Below the pieces are notes generated by a model. The model saw only the letters and a list, made by a program, of their open reading frames with translations, was not told where the DNA came from and did no database searches. A DNA stretch of 64,000 bases from Glandiceps talaboti (Eukaryota; Hemichordata; Enteropneusta; Spengelidae), in the NCBI RefSeq assembly GCF_964340395.1, contig NC_135550.1, positions 20,544,676 to 20,608,675 on the forward strand, given 5' to 3'. The position numbers and the translations under genes are program-made. The first letter of the stretch is position 1. Each line of letters starts with the position of its first letter. Of this stretch, positions 12,367 through 24,200 are shown piece by piece.

Positions 12367-13229
12367 GTAAGGTTCTCTGAATTTTATACACATACTTGTA
12401 GTATAGTAATAGTATTGTATCTGAGTCATACTTACCTATTACTTAATATTACTAGTATTAGAAGAACTAAAGCCTGGTATTCTGGTATAAGACATATGGT
12501 AATACTTCACTGCCATAATTAGTAAAGTGTCAGGAACCCCTATTATGCAATTGATTTGAATTGAAATTTATTTCACCAGAACTTATACAGATTATACAGA
12601 TATTGAATAAAATATATAGAAATGAAAGAGAGAGAAAAAATTGTAGTACATGTAGTACTTAACAATACCAGAAGACTATTTTTAATGCCATTGAATATAT
12701 CATTAGTTTAGGTTTGATTCTGAGTATTTTCACTCAAGTAAAAACGCTTTATAAACCCATCTTGTGCTACTTTAAGCTCTTTTACATGTAAGTTTTATAC
12801 AAAGTGTGTCACTATCATTAGGTCGTTAGTATCTGTGTATAATTATTGATACAATACATCGTAATTTCTGAAGTGGCAATACACTTCATGTGCCCTAGCA
12901 AGGCCAGATACGTTTGCTAACAATACCGGTCCGTCTAAATCAAGCTTGTGGTTGTAAAGATCAGTAGCACATACTGTGATCACTGTCTGTTCAGTATTGT
13001 ATCATAGTACAGAAATATGAACCCGACAGAAAACGCGTTCACCTGCTTATATGATGTACAGTTATGATTATAATCCTATCATTGGCAGTTTAAAAGAAAT
13101 GCCTGACTTATCTCATCAATGGTATCTGTTTCCTATTTCAGTTCAATTAATTGTGTAATGTTATGAAACTTGTAATCTCAGCTTGTTGAAAACGCACATG
13201 ATTATAATCTATCAATTGTATTTTTCAGA

Positions 13230-14579
13230 ATGGCTAGTTCTGCAAGTGATTATCCAAGGCAAGATATAACTAAGTCTCTTAGTTCAAAGGATGAAGTATT
13301 ATGTGGTGCCAATCGAACTGCTGATCCTAATGACTTCCTAACCCAGATTGGAAACTACTACAATAACCATGAATTGAGTGATATCATTCTGAAGGTTGGA
13401 AAGCAGTGTTATCATGCCCACAAACTAATCCTAGTCAGTGGTAGTGATGTATTTCGTACGATGTTGACAGGCCACAACTGGGCTGAAAGTACAACACATG
13501 AGATCGAGTTAGAAGAAGGTTTCCACTGTGAGCCAGTATTTCCAGACTTCCTCAAATTCCTGTATACTAACCGTATATTTATTTCTGACGACATTGTAAT
13601 TCCTCTAAGAACATTAGCCGATAAGTACATGGTACACAGACTCTCTAGGCTTTGTATTGATTACATGTGTAATGAACTCAACTGTGATAATGTTATAGGA
13701 TGGGATCAGTATGCCAACAAATTTAATATCACTCGATTGTCACTTGAATGTCATATATTCATGCAACAAAATGTAGATCTCTTGATAGATTCCAAGAAAT
13801 TTCTAAATTTAGATATTGATCAGTTTGTCAAAATCTTACAATGTTCAGATGTACATGTACCAGATGAGTACACATTATTCAAGAGTGTCAAAGATTGGGC
13901 ATTTGCGTATGATAGATCATGTTCATCTGATGACATCAAGTCAAATCTAGGTGTGCTCTTACCACTTGTACGTTATCCTATGATGACAGGAGAACAGCTA
14001 GATTCCATAGAGAAAGATGATGCCATCAATGCCTGTTATCCAGGTATGAGAGTTGAAATCAACAGTAGTTACAAATTTCATGCTACATCAATCCCAAACC
14101 GTGACTGGTCCATGAGTAAAGTAACACCACGACATTACTACCAAGGTTATTCCTGTAAGTTCACCCTACCCAACTATTCTAAGAGTCATAATGACAACAA
14201 CAGATATGTCAAGGTATTCCCTGCATATTCCTCCAATGGACCAGCCAGGACTCTCAACTGGGATTGGTTTGCATCGGTTGCAATGGGTGGTAGAACTGAT
14301 CGACTGGGTACAGCCAACAAGGAGCCAGTCCTAGAAATATCAAACCCTGGACCAGAACAAGAAGAAAGATCAGTACAGGTATTAGCTGTATTCTATGGGA
14401 AAAGGAATGGTAGTATGTTCAAGAAGGTACATCACTCTACCCAGCTGACGGTCAGAGATTATAATTTCCATCGCATCAGGATTTTTGGACACTCCCTACC
14501 TTCTGAATTCATTGTCAATGACACAGTAACATTTCATGTGGTCATAACCCCCACTGATAAAATATATGTCAAATGTTAG
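13230..14579 (+). CDS. BTB-BACK protein, BTBD17-like
   Basis: A 449-residue open frame in one exon. BTB/POZ domain about residues 47-125, with LSDIILKVG, YHAHKLILVSGSDVFRTML and FLKFLYTNRI; BACK domain about 135-250, with LSLECHIFMQQN and LFKSVKDWAF. The C-terminal 180 residues form one further conserved-looking region rather than Kelch repeats. The BTB-BACK-plus-unique-C-terminus layout and the BTB wording fit the BTBD17 / galectin-3-binding-protein-like group. BTB proteins of this kind usually dimerise and many are Cullin-3 adaptors; that role is not shown here. No signal peptide is visible, unlike vertebrate BTBD17. A TTTTTCAG acceptor at 13227-13228 puts the ATG second base of the exon, so a 5' non-coding exon is expected. 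Exact orthology is uncertain. Confidence 0.88.
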   Translation: MASSASDYPRQDITKSLSSKDEVLCGANRTADPNDFLTQIGNYYNNHELSDIILKVGKQCYHAHKLILVSGSDVFRTMLTGHNWAESTTHEIELEEGFHCEPVFPDFLKFLYTNRIFISDDIVIPLRTLADKYMVHRLSRLCIDYMCNELNCDNVIGWDQYANKFNITRLSLECHIFMQQNVDLLIDSKKFLNLDIDQFVKILQCSDVHVPDEYTLFKSVKDWAFAYDRSCSSDDIKSNLGVLLPLVRYPMMTGEQLDSIEKDDAINACYPGMRVEINSSYKFHATSIPNRDWSMSKVTPRHYYQGYSCKFTLPNYSKSHNDNNRYVKVFPAYSSNGPARTLNWDWFASVAMGGRTDRLGTANKEPVLEISNPGPEQEERSVQVLAVFYGKRNGSMFKKVHHSTQLTVRDYNFHRIRIFGHSLPSEFIVNDTVTFHVVITPTDKIYVKC

Positions 14580-16150
14580 TGTACTGGAAATAGCTGGTTC
14601 ACACAAGATGAGTAAATTTCAAGACCTTTGCCGTTATGTTAGAATCACTATACACTACATGAATGTTGAATATAATACTTTGGGCTTACCATCATACACA
14701 TTATTATATTTGCCATGGTATACCTTTGAAATAAGCCAATACTATGGTATGAGACAACTGAGATCACTCACCTCAGGCTTACATGTACTTACATTACTTG
14801 ATGTAATTTATGTACCTTTATCTTCAAACTGGGGAAGGATGAAGCCAACCCACGGCAGAGTATGAAGTACATATTATAATGTATCCTCATTCTCAAGGTA
14901 GATTTATAACCACATCATTCAAGCAAACTCATGCCCAATGGAACATCCAACTGAACATTTTCAGTGAGAAGTTTCAATACGTTTAGTTTCTTATTTAAAG
15001 AAAAGAACAAAAAAAACCATTTACTTATGCATGGGGAAATTCAGTGTACTGAAGTAGTCCTATTCTTTGATCAAGTTATTTACAATGCATTCCCTAAAAC
15101 AATGATTTATGCTTGCACCCAGTGATATTTTATGCTTTCTTTTATGTTCCTGTTAGTCAAGCAACACTGCATACGTACTGGGTACTTTTTCAGTTTTTTT
15201 TAACATTGAATTTAAATTATCTTCAAAACTTATTGAATTGTACAATTTTAACTATTCTGTTGATTTGTAGAAACTTTTAAGTTTGCCATTTCTTGTTGAC
15301 ATGTCAATTGACCAAAAATTCATGCACATAATGAACAAGATGGATTACAAGAACTTAATCTAACTTAAACACTACAATCGCACACCTAGAGTGTGAGATT
15401 ATGGGTTATGCTGGCTTGCAGGTGATGTTATTTTATGGTATTTATTATATATTCCATTATTATTATTATGGGAAGTATTGTGTTAAGTCTATGACAAGGA
15501 CAAGGCACAATATTGCAAGATAGAGTTGTTGTTTTTTCAATTATTCAATTTGAACTTGTTGCTCTTTTACCATCATCTTTCATTAGGAAGTTGTACAGCC
15601 ATCCAATGAACATTTCGATTTGCAAAAACATTCCTGCCATACTTAGAATTGTTCAAGAATACAATATTAATCAAAATTTTAAAGCGAAGGAAACAAGCTG
15701 TAAACATTGTGTATATATTGTCAAATGTATACTCATTGAGGTATTGTACATTCTAACACAATGTATACTCCAAACTTTGGGGGTTATTTCCAGTGAGAAG
15801 ATATTACCAGTAAACTTCAAAAATGAAATATTTCTAGTATTATTTATCTAATATCTAAATGCATGTAGAATTGAATCAAATGTGAGCACAAACAATAATT
15901 CAAATCGTCAATAGATATTAAAATTTAAGTGCCAGTTTTAAAGGAACAGATGAGCGGTATTTCTTTACTTGTCAGAATCCAATTTGTGGACTGTAGATAT
16001 ACTATATGGTATAGATCTGCGAAGTGAAAGTATTAAGGGTTTTATTACCAGGGAAGCACATCAACAGTTTAGACTATTGCTGTTTTTGTTTTCTTAAATA
16101 GCTCTATGCATGTAGGTTTGGCCGTTTCTACATCAGGCACTCTGTATATT

Positions 16151-16500
16151 ATATACCAGTGATTACTTTAACCAGTGCACATACATACTAGTGGTATTTT
16201 CACTGGCAGTGCAATACTGAAACATTACATACCTGCATGCAAATATGAGGATGTGGTCATTCCTTGTCCACAAAAGTGCATAATTGCACGGTGTGATTTT
16301 TATGGAAATTTGCTGTTTCAGATATACATATTTAATAGTACCAGAACCCTAGCTGCATGAATGGCAGTGTGGGTATTCAGGCGTATTTGCACTTGTGCTG
16401 GCAGTGTTTTTGTGAAAGTAAGACCACAAAGAACATGGCAAGTGCTAGTGAAAATACCCTGATTTCAACACACTTGGACTGATGTCTCATGGGGTTCTGT
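16151..16500 (+). repeat. Dispersed ~350-bp repeat, copy 1
   Basis: Shares ordered blocks with copies 2 (17541-17915) and 3 (61430-61760, opposite strand): CAGTGATTACTT at the left, CATACTAGTGGTATTTTCAC, CAATACTGAAA, TTTTTATG, TTTGCACTTGTG and a right end near GGGGTTCTGTCAT. No terminal inverted repeat was found and no RNA polymerase III boxes are clear, so the class is open; a non-autonomous element is most likely. Confidence 0.7.
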
Positions 16501-16750
16501 CATTCAGTCACAGTAGAGACAGTTTTATAGATTTACATAGTGCGTGTACTATAAAGCTTAGGACTCAGTTTAGGATTCAGGGCCATTACAGGAGACTCTC
16601 TGTCTCTCTGTCCTTTATATTGAGTATGGTAGAGAGGTATGTTCAGGATGTATACAAGCAGGAGTTTGTAGGCTTTGTCCTACTCATGTAAATAGGGCTA
16701 TAGATAAATCCTGTAAGTTGCTGTAGACTGTCTGCAATAGTTATAAAACC

Positions 16751-16756
16751 AATAAA
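16751..16756 (+). terminator. Candidate poly(A) signal of BTB gene
   Basis: AATAAA 2.2 kb after the BTB stop codon, the first canonical one I noticed downstream; another lies at 18346. No transcript evidence. Confidence 0.2.
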
Positions 16757-17540
16757 TGAAACAACATAACCTTACTAGTGAATTTTAAAAAGGTACTATT
16801 CAAATCAAAAGTGCACTCAGATAGCAATAATAACACAAAGTTACAACATATTGACAGTAGCAGAAGACTTGTTTGATGTATGTGGAAAATGCTACTTACA
16901 GTCATATCATGCAATTTTGCTGTGAGTATTTAACTTTGTCCCACCAAAGTTGTGACATTTCTCAGGGTACCCTGAACTCTACACCTGATCCCATGGATAC
17001 ACATCAGCTGTCCATATAATATGTATGTTGTAATATAATATGATAACATTTCAATCAAAGGAGATCTTACTGTAATAAGAGGGGCTTTGCTCTAACCAAC
17101 CTGTACCACAGTTATAGCTATTACTACTGAATCACTCTCATGACTGCCATCTGGTGCTTCATACAATCTCTCTATGGTATTCTCCACTTTGTTTTATTTA
17201 GTAAATTGTAAATGTACTCAGAGACACTACCTTCAAATTCTCAATTTTTAGTGTTGTATTTAGCCAAGGTTGTCAATGCTTTAAAGCTGTTGAGCCATAT
17301 TTTGTTGCTCTTTCAAAGCTTGATACAGAATAGAGGACTTTTTGTGGAAAAAATCAATGTTTGCATGCTTTTATAGTTAAATACATGGAGTTGTACACTC
17401 TCTACTTTGTACATTAGGTATAATTCTAAATCTATTGTGAGATATAACATGCAAGTAGTTGATTCATGGGGTTTGTTTGTAGTTAGTGTTTACATGCTTT
17501 CATAGTTGTGCACTTACTGCTTTGTATCACTGCAATATGT

Positions 17541-17915
17541 AACAGTGATTACTTGCACTGATGCATGTGCATACTAGTGGTATTTGTACTGCACTGCAAT
17601 ACTGAAAATATTATTGCAAACCTGCATGTAAATGATATGCAAATTGCAACCATTCCTGACAAATGAATTCTCCTGATTGCACAGTTTGATTTTTATGAAG
17701 ATTTGCTTCTTCAGATAAACATGATACAGAACACCATGCCACAGTAGTGCTAGCATTGTATTGGGGGGGGGGGGAGATTTGCACTTGTGTTTGGGTTATT
17801 TTCTGGTGCACTTTCACTCACTATGCTTGCGGAAGTATAACCACATAGAACTCTACAAGCACTTGTGCAAATGCCCAGAGTATACCACACTTGCATTCAT
17901 GCATCATGGGGTTCT
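17541..17915 (+). repeat. Dispersed ~350-bp repeat, copy 2
   Basis: Same block order as copy 1, 1.4 kb away in the same orientation: GTGATTACTTGCACTG, CATACTAGTGGTATTTG, a poly-G run near 17763, TTTGCACTTGTG, ACACTTGCATTCATGC and GGGGTTCTGTCAT at the right end. Confidence 0.7.
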
Positions 17916-19478
17916 GTCATAATATTGCAGTTCTGTAGTCAATGAATCCATTAGTGTTTTGTAAACAATGGTTCTAGTTTTACACTTTCATGTAGTTGTC
18001 CACCGTGTGCTTTGTATATTTAACTGGGGTAGTAATAGTATAATTGTAAATATACTAAAAGATACTGCCTGACAGTAGTTAATACATAAGTGTTTTATAA
18101 GCAGTAATTGCAGTATTTCAGTAACACTAATGCAAAGTGACTTGGCAGAAAATTCAGTTTTAATATTGTGGTACAAAATGAAATAATATCCATGTGTGCA
18201 TGACACAAGTTACAGGAATTAGACTTACTTTTTATACAAGATTTTTTTTTCAATGTTCAATGTAATTTTAAATTTGTATTTGTAAATTTTGGTGCACTAT
18301 TCATAATTGTATATTTCCATAATTTGACAATTTACTGTTACTGGTAATAAACTTTGACCATAGGGTCTATGCTTTGACTACATACTTATCATTCATGTGT
18401 GTTATTTCATGAAATTATGCAAGGTGGTAGGACATCCTCTCACAGAATGTTTTCACAAAAGACAACACACAGCTTTATTAACAACAATTCCATGTCATGT
18501 TACAATTTAAACATCACAAGGTTTTAGGCACGACATAAATAAACGTAACGGAAAGATGACAACCTTTTACATGTATTTGTCAACTTGGTTGAGGGCAGTA
18601 TCAGTACAGCGCCCTCACTGGATTGATTTGAACTTCATTTGAACTTTGACCTAGTTCACTCAGTTAGTTGGCCGGCATAAATATGTTTTCCTCATCGTTA
18701 AAAATGTATCAAATTTGATAAATTATTGAAAAAGTAACTTGTCAGCTTTGTAATACTCAGGAAAGATAGTGACCAACACATGATTTCATATTGTATTTAT
18801 CAATAACTACCTTTTTTGAGTAGATCTATATATAGTCTTGACTTCTGCAACTCCATAAAATAATTTTCATAAAATCAGTGCTTATCAACAGGAAAGACAT
18901 TCTGCAGAGTTAAAGATATTATATATTACATTTATCTAACCTAAAGTTTAAACTTGCATATAAACCTTATTTAACTAATATTATTGTAGTTTATATGTTT
19001 ACTAGTTTGTTTTAGCACCAAATACTTATTGCAGAAAATCCAATGATGAAATAGTTTTCTTAATGGATGCAATAAAGATTCTACTCTATAATAAAATACA
19101 AATTGATACTTTATTCCACTTTTTATATACTTTTTTTTTTAGTAGTAGTGAAATTACTTTATTGGAATCTAGTTTTTGAAGCAACTACGTAGCGTTCGTT
19201 TGGATCGCTCGGACGCCATCAGCATAATTTTACACAACCCCCATGCTGTGGAACATCACTGCCAATTCTAATAAAACAATGTAATAATGTAACTGGGTGC
19301 AAGGGGTTTTGGTATAAGTAGTGCAACTGCATACTTGCAATTGGGGTATTGGTATTGTTTGCCTGTAGTGTATGTGTTGTCATATTTTCTATCAGTTTAG
19401 TAAATCCTACTGCATTGATAGTTAATGTGGTGTGTTAATGAGATTGTTTCATTGGGTCTAGTTTAAGAAATATGTGCG

Positions 19479-19481
<3 letters not shown>

Positions 19482-19510
<29 letters not shown>
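19482..19510. repeat. (CA)n microsatellite
   Basis: An uninterrupted CA dinucleotide run in the BTB/AMN interval. Confidence 0.95.
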
Positions 19511-19516
<6 letters not shown>

Positions 19517-20562
19517 ATCATCACAATGTGATGAAAACAGCATCCTTGAAACTGATGTTGCTTGTTCACTATAAGACTTTATTAACTTTATTAATGAGTT
19601 GCATATAAAAAGTACTAAAAAATGTAAGACATTCAACTGAATTTGTCACAGAATAATTCTGTTGATTTGGTGATAAAATACAACACATTCAGTTGTCATA
19701 CTTGTCTGCCATCCTTTTGTCTAAAAAAACATCAAAATTCTTGCATGTCATTCATTCCAACTGAAGTACATTTTAAAACTTCTTCAATATTTTGATCAAC
19801 AATCTAAAAAGTAAAAGCCTTGTTTTAAAAAAATACATCCAGTGATTTATTCATTGTTTATATTCCACCTGTGTACACATTCTGGCATAATGCTGTCTTA
19901 ACTTTTGAAAGTTGAATAAAAAGCTTTCAAATGTGTCAGAACAAGTAAGTGGATAAGTTCATGATCACCTATGAAAGGTACACAAGCCACTGAATGCTCA
20001 GCTGAATTAAAAAATGATGTTAAAAGGCTACTTCATCTTATGAATTGCAATGCTCTTTAAGTACAATTCATTCTGGCAATTTATGACCAAATTACAATTC
20101 TGTTAGCTTAAAATCAGGATAGGCATATTTCCTGCAGTAAAATGTCCATAATCATGGTTATAAAATATCCCATCACCTCACTAAACCTCTACATCTTGAC
20201 CAAAGTCTTTGATACTGGGAGTTCATCTTGGTTTGGATGTTGTCGCCATGACACTAGTTTTGCCATCCATCATAATGTGACAGCTACACACTACTACAAG
20301 GCAAAAGCAGGACTGCTAGCATTTCACCATTTCTGGTCAAATCTTGATTATATAGAAATCACAGTAGTTGTTAATGTACCTGAAATAGAACATAACATAG
20401 ATTGCTGTCAGCTTCTTGTACTGTTGAAATCTCTAAAAAGAACCAATTTCTGAGTTCTGTAACATTTCCAACTCTGGAGGCACTCAAAAATGAGTTTTAC
20501 GGTGTAGAAAACAGTTGTCTAGCAGAACTAGAGATGGACCAGCACAAAAGACTAATTCTATT

Positions 20563-20615
20563 CAATCTTTATGGCTCCACTGATAAGATTAACATTTATG
20601 CATGAACCATTAAGC
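20563..20615 (+). repeat. SINE-like fragment, copy C
   Basis: Begins AATCTTTATGGCTCCACTGA and ends soon after GCATGAACCATTAAG; matches the first 45 bp of the copies at 24080 and 43179. A second piece with the GGATTGGAATCCTGGCC wording lies at about 21205-21240, beyond the AT repeat, so an older copy may have been split by repeat expansion. Confidence 0.45.
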
Positions 20616-20940
20616 AAGCCCATGTCATCCCCAAGCAATACAGGACAATACAAGCCCACCATAATGTGGTATTTTCTGGAACTTGGAAACTGTTAACCAT
20701 TTTCTGAAAACTTTGTTATTTCTTTATTTATGTAGTACACTGTTTATATATGAAACTGAACTATCAACTGTCAACTATGAATCGATGGCTGCTACTAGCT
20801 GTAGTAGTATTTGTATTTGATTTATTACTTTGTTGCAGATATGTACTGTAAATGCTAATTCTTGGAAATTTGACATGTATTTTTCTGGCATTTGACACTT
20901 GATCAGCTCATAGAGCTCTTAGCCCTTTCACAGCTGAAAT

Positions 20941-21205
20941 TAATATGATATATGATACATGATAAATGGTATATGATATGATATATGATATATGATAAAT
21001 GGTATTATATGATATGATAAATTGTATATGATATATGATAAATGGTATATGATATGATATATGATATATGATAAACTGTATATGATATATGATAAATGGT
21101 ATATGATATATGATAAATGTTATATGATATGATATATATGAAAATGGTATAGGATATGTGATACGATATGATATGATATATGATATAATACAATACAATA
21201 TGATA
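20941..21205. repeat. (ATGATAT)-type simple repeat
   Basis: About 265 bp of degenerate tandem ATATGAT/ATAAATGGT units just downstream of the AMN stop codon (minus strand), probably in or next to its 3' UTR. It produces spurious open frames rich in Tyr, Ile and His. Confidence 0.9.
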
Positions 21206-21249
21206 TGAACCTGGATTGGAATCCTGGCCTTTAAAAATTACCTCCTTAC

Positions 21250-24200
21250 CTAAGCAGTACTATTATCTAATGGTGTCTTAATGTTTGTGTCTAAGTCAGC
21301 AAGGCTGTCAGCGAAGGCTGTCTCTACATCAACGTCAACAGGATTACTGAATCCTCTCATTGTATCATCATCGTCATCAAGTACACCAGCTGATGAATAC
21401 ATGGGGTTGTACTTGGTTATTGTATCATCTATGTAGCTCTGTGAATGAAGTCAAAAAGTGAATGTGTCAATTGAAATTACCACCGTTGGTATCTGACTAG
21501 AAATAAATGAATTAGTCATATGGAAAGATTATGTATTACATATCACTTGACTATTTCTGGCATATGCTTAGCCTGGGACAAGCTCCATTTCAACACAATT
21601 TAGGCTTTTTGAATTCATCTTGTGTACAGGAGTGGCCATCCATAAAACAATACAGGAAGTGATAATGTAAATCCACTATAAGTGATGCCTGTGAGGAAGG
21701 CCTTGAAATAGTTTTAGTGGCTTTACAATAGAATACATACACAGATGCTTTCAGAACATCAGTACAACTTCAATGGTATAAATTCAACACATGATGTAGG
21801 CACTCTTATACTGGTAAGAATACATTCTTTGTGTAATGCATCAGATCATTCGTTAAAAAGGTCTATCTGTATCCAACTTCAAATCTCTATCCTCCTTTGA
21901 AGACTATCATATCTCACTTTGCTGGTTGAAGAACAATATAGGCTTACCTTTGGAGGGGTGTCATACATTGGATTGTCAAAACCCCTCAATACAGCCGATT
22001 GATCAGTGGGATGGTTAACAAATTCAGCACCGGCAAGTTCCATGTCAATGTCTAGCTTTTTATCACGTCTGCTACACCATCTACATAGATGACACAGGGT
22101 GAGATAACAGTGAAATCAGACAGCACAGACTTTATGGTTCTTCATAAAACATACTAAGATTAGCCTTCAGTATTCATTAGGTGCAGGTGAAAGCATACAA
22201 GGTATTTCAGTAGGTATATGGTTCCATAAACACACGCAGAGTGACACTACATAATAGCACTGGACTTTTCAAACTATATTATTACAAAATAAAGCTTTCT
22301 GGTATGAAACTTACCCACGGCGTAATATCAATGCAACCACCATAACCAGGGCAAGAATAACTAAGACAGCAACAATAATGCCTGCAATAGCACCAGTTTC
22401 AAGGGGAGCTGAATCTATACAGGATAGTAATCAAGGAAGAAAAAAAATTAGAATTTGTGTCAGAATATATCTGCCTCATGCTTTCACAAAGTATGTTACT
22501 GGTAAAAGTGACAAAAACGAATATTCACGTATGTAGAAAAAAAACCCATCACTTCTATCAATAATTTGACTTGGAAAGATGAGTAACGTTTAATCTCAGT
22601 GCATAACATTTGGAAGAAAATTTAAATAGCTGACAGTTGAGATCAAAAGTGGAAGCTAAAGCCTAACATATAATATTATCTTTAATACTGTGGCAAATGG
22701 CCAGAGGTCCAGAAATAAATAACTAAATAACTAATCACGTTGAGGTCGACACTGACATAAGTCAACATACTTGAACAGTTCATTTTTTTAGTATGTTGAC
22801 TTATAAACGGATGATTAAAAAAATACTTTTGCTGAATTGATCTGTGTATGAACATGATTATTTTTCATCAACAAGTTCAATTTTAAAATGACCTTCTATA
22901 CAAAAGATGATACAAAGATCAAGGACTAAATCATAGTAGACCTCAAATGCTGTAGCTGAAACAAATTAAGCCTTCTCCATGCTTACCTGTTTGTTTGCCA
23001 GTCCCTTCTCCAGATGTTAATTTGGTCACATTGGTGATTCCATAAGTCGCCTTATCTGAGTTAAAAAAATATCAGAAAACAATTGTATGTTGAAATCCAA
23101 ATGATTAAGGAAATTCTCCGCTATGAGTTTATACCAAAATGGACGCTGTAAGTGTAACTTCCTTAGTAACAGCCAATGAATTTAACTCTGCTCTTACACA
23201 TCCTTTTCCAGCATTCTTGTTCACTATTTTGCACCGACAATGATACAGTTGGAAGCTGTACATGTTTGATGGCCATGTGCTGATGATGTACAGCAAAGTT
23301 TTGATGTCACATTGCAAAATACTACAGTATGTTTATTTTGTTCCCTTGTGGAACATATACCACAATACACTGAATTATCAAGTAAAAGCCATTAGCCATT
23401 CAATTTGTACGTACAAACTCTCTCTGCTCTTTTCATCAGTGAATGTCCATGACTATATCAAACTTGCACCAGTAATTTGAGTAAAGAAGTTTAGAAAGAA
23501 AATATCTCTTAGAGCAATATTATATCTTGAGCACCCTTTAACAGGATTTTAATCTCAATTTCCTACCATTGCTGTAGTCAGATAAACATTTGCTATTGTG
23601 TATTCATAAAGACTGAGATAAACTTACTATTTAGGATATCTTGACGTAGGGCTTCACACATTGCTGCGGCATCTTTACCTTCATAGTCATCAGTTGCAAA
23701 GAACTGAATGTTATCATCCTTAGTTTTAGACGTACTCGTCAATACTTTGGTGTAATCATTCTGTAATAAGATAACAAAATAAGGACAGAAATGTTTAAGG
23801 TTGCTGCGCAGGCTATTTTTCATCCCCATTCTTTACTTAGTAAAAATGTCATAACTTTGTTAAAAATAAAGATATTGACTCCATATTTTCACAGTCTGTT
23901 CTTTATATACTCAACATATCAGCAAAAACATTAAAATTTTGTTTGTTTATGTTGTGAGGAAATTTGATACGTGTGTATATTAATATGTCATATTGGATTT
24001 GGAATAAAATCATGGTGACAAAACAGTAAAGCTATAGAAAAATTGGTCTTAAACAAAAGAATGATCATATGTACAGTAATCTTTATGACTCCATTGATAA
24101 GATAGCATTGTGCAAGAACCAGGGATCGAATTGTGGGCCTTTAAGATGACGCAAAAATTACATTGTAGCATGATCCATAGCAGCCATTAAGATCATATAT

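Larger units (their letters stand above)
8781..13228. other. SRBD1 to BTB gene interval
   Basis: No coding sequence recognised. It contains the tetranucleotide repeat, the inferred divergent promoter, an inverted-repeat fragment near 10797-11131, poly-C tracts near 11820, and a possible non-coding exon at 12289-12366. The rest is AT-rich DNA that probably forms the 5' intron(s) of the BTB gene and of SRBD1. Confidence 0.5.
14580..21249. other. Convergent interval BTB gene / AMN
   Basis: 3' UTR of the BTB gene and of AMN plus gene-free DNA. AATAAA occurs at 16751 and 18346 on the plus strand as possible poly(A) signals. Contains two copies of a 350-bp dispersed repeat, a CA tract, an ATGATAT-type repeat and a SINE-like fragment. 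A 103-codon open frame at 20142-20453 has no family I recognise and no splice or codon support, so it is not called as a gene. Confidence 0.55.

Noticed and set aside
20142-20605. Two overlapping open frames of 103 and 67 codons
   Set aside because: No recognisable family, no splice context, overlapping frames and a SINE-like fragment at the end; probably AMN 3' flank.
20908-21198. Tyr/Ile/His-rich open frames
   Set aside because: Produced by the ATGATAT-type simple repeat.
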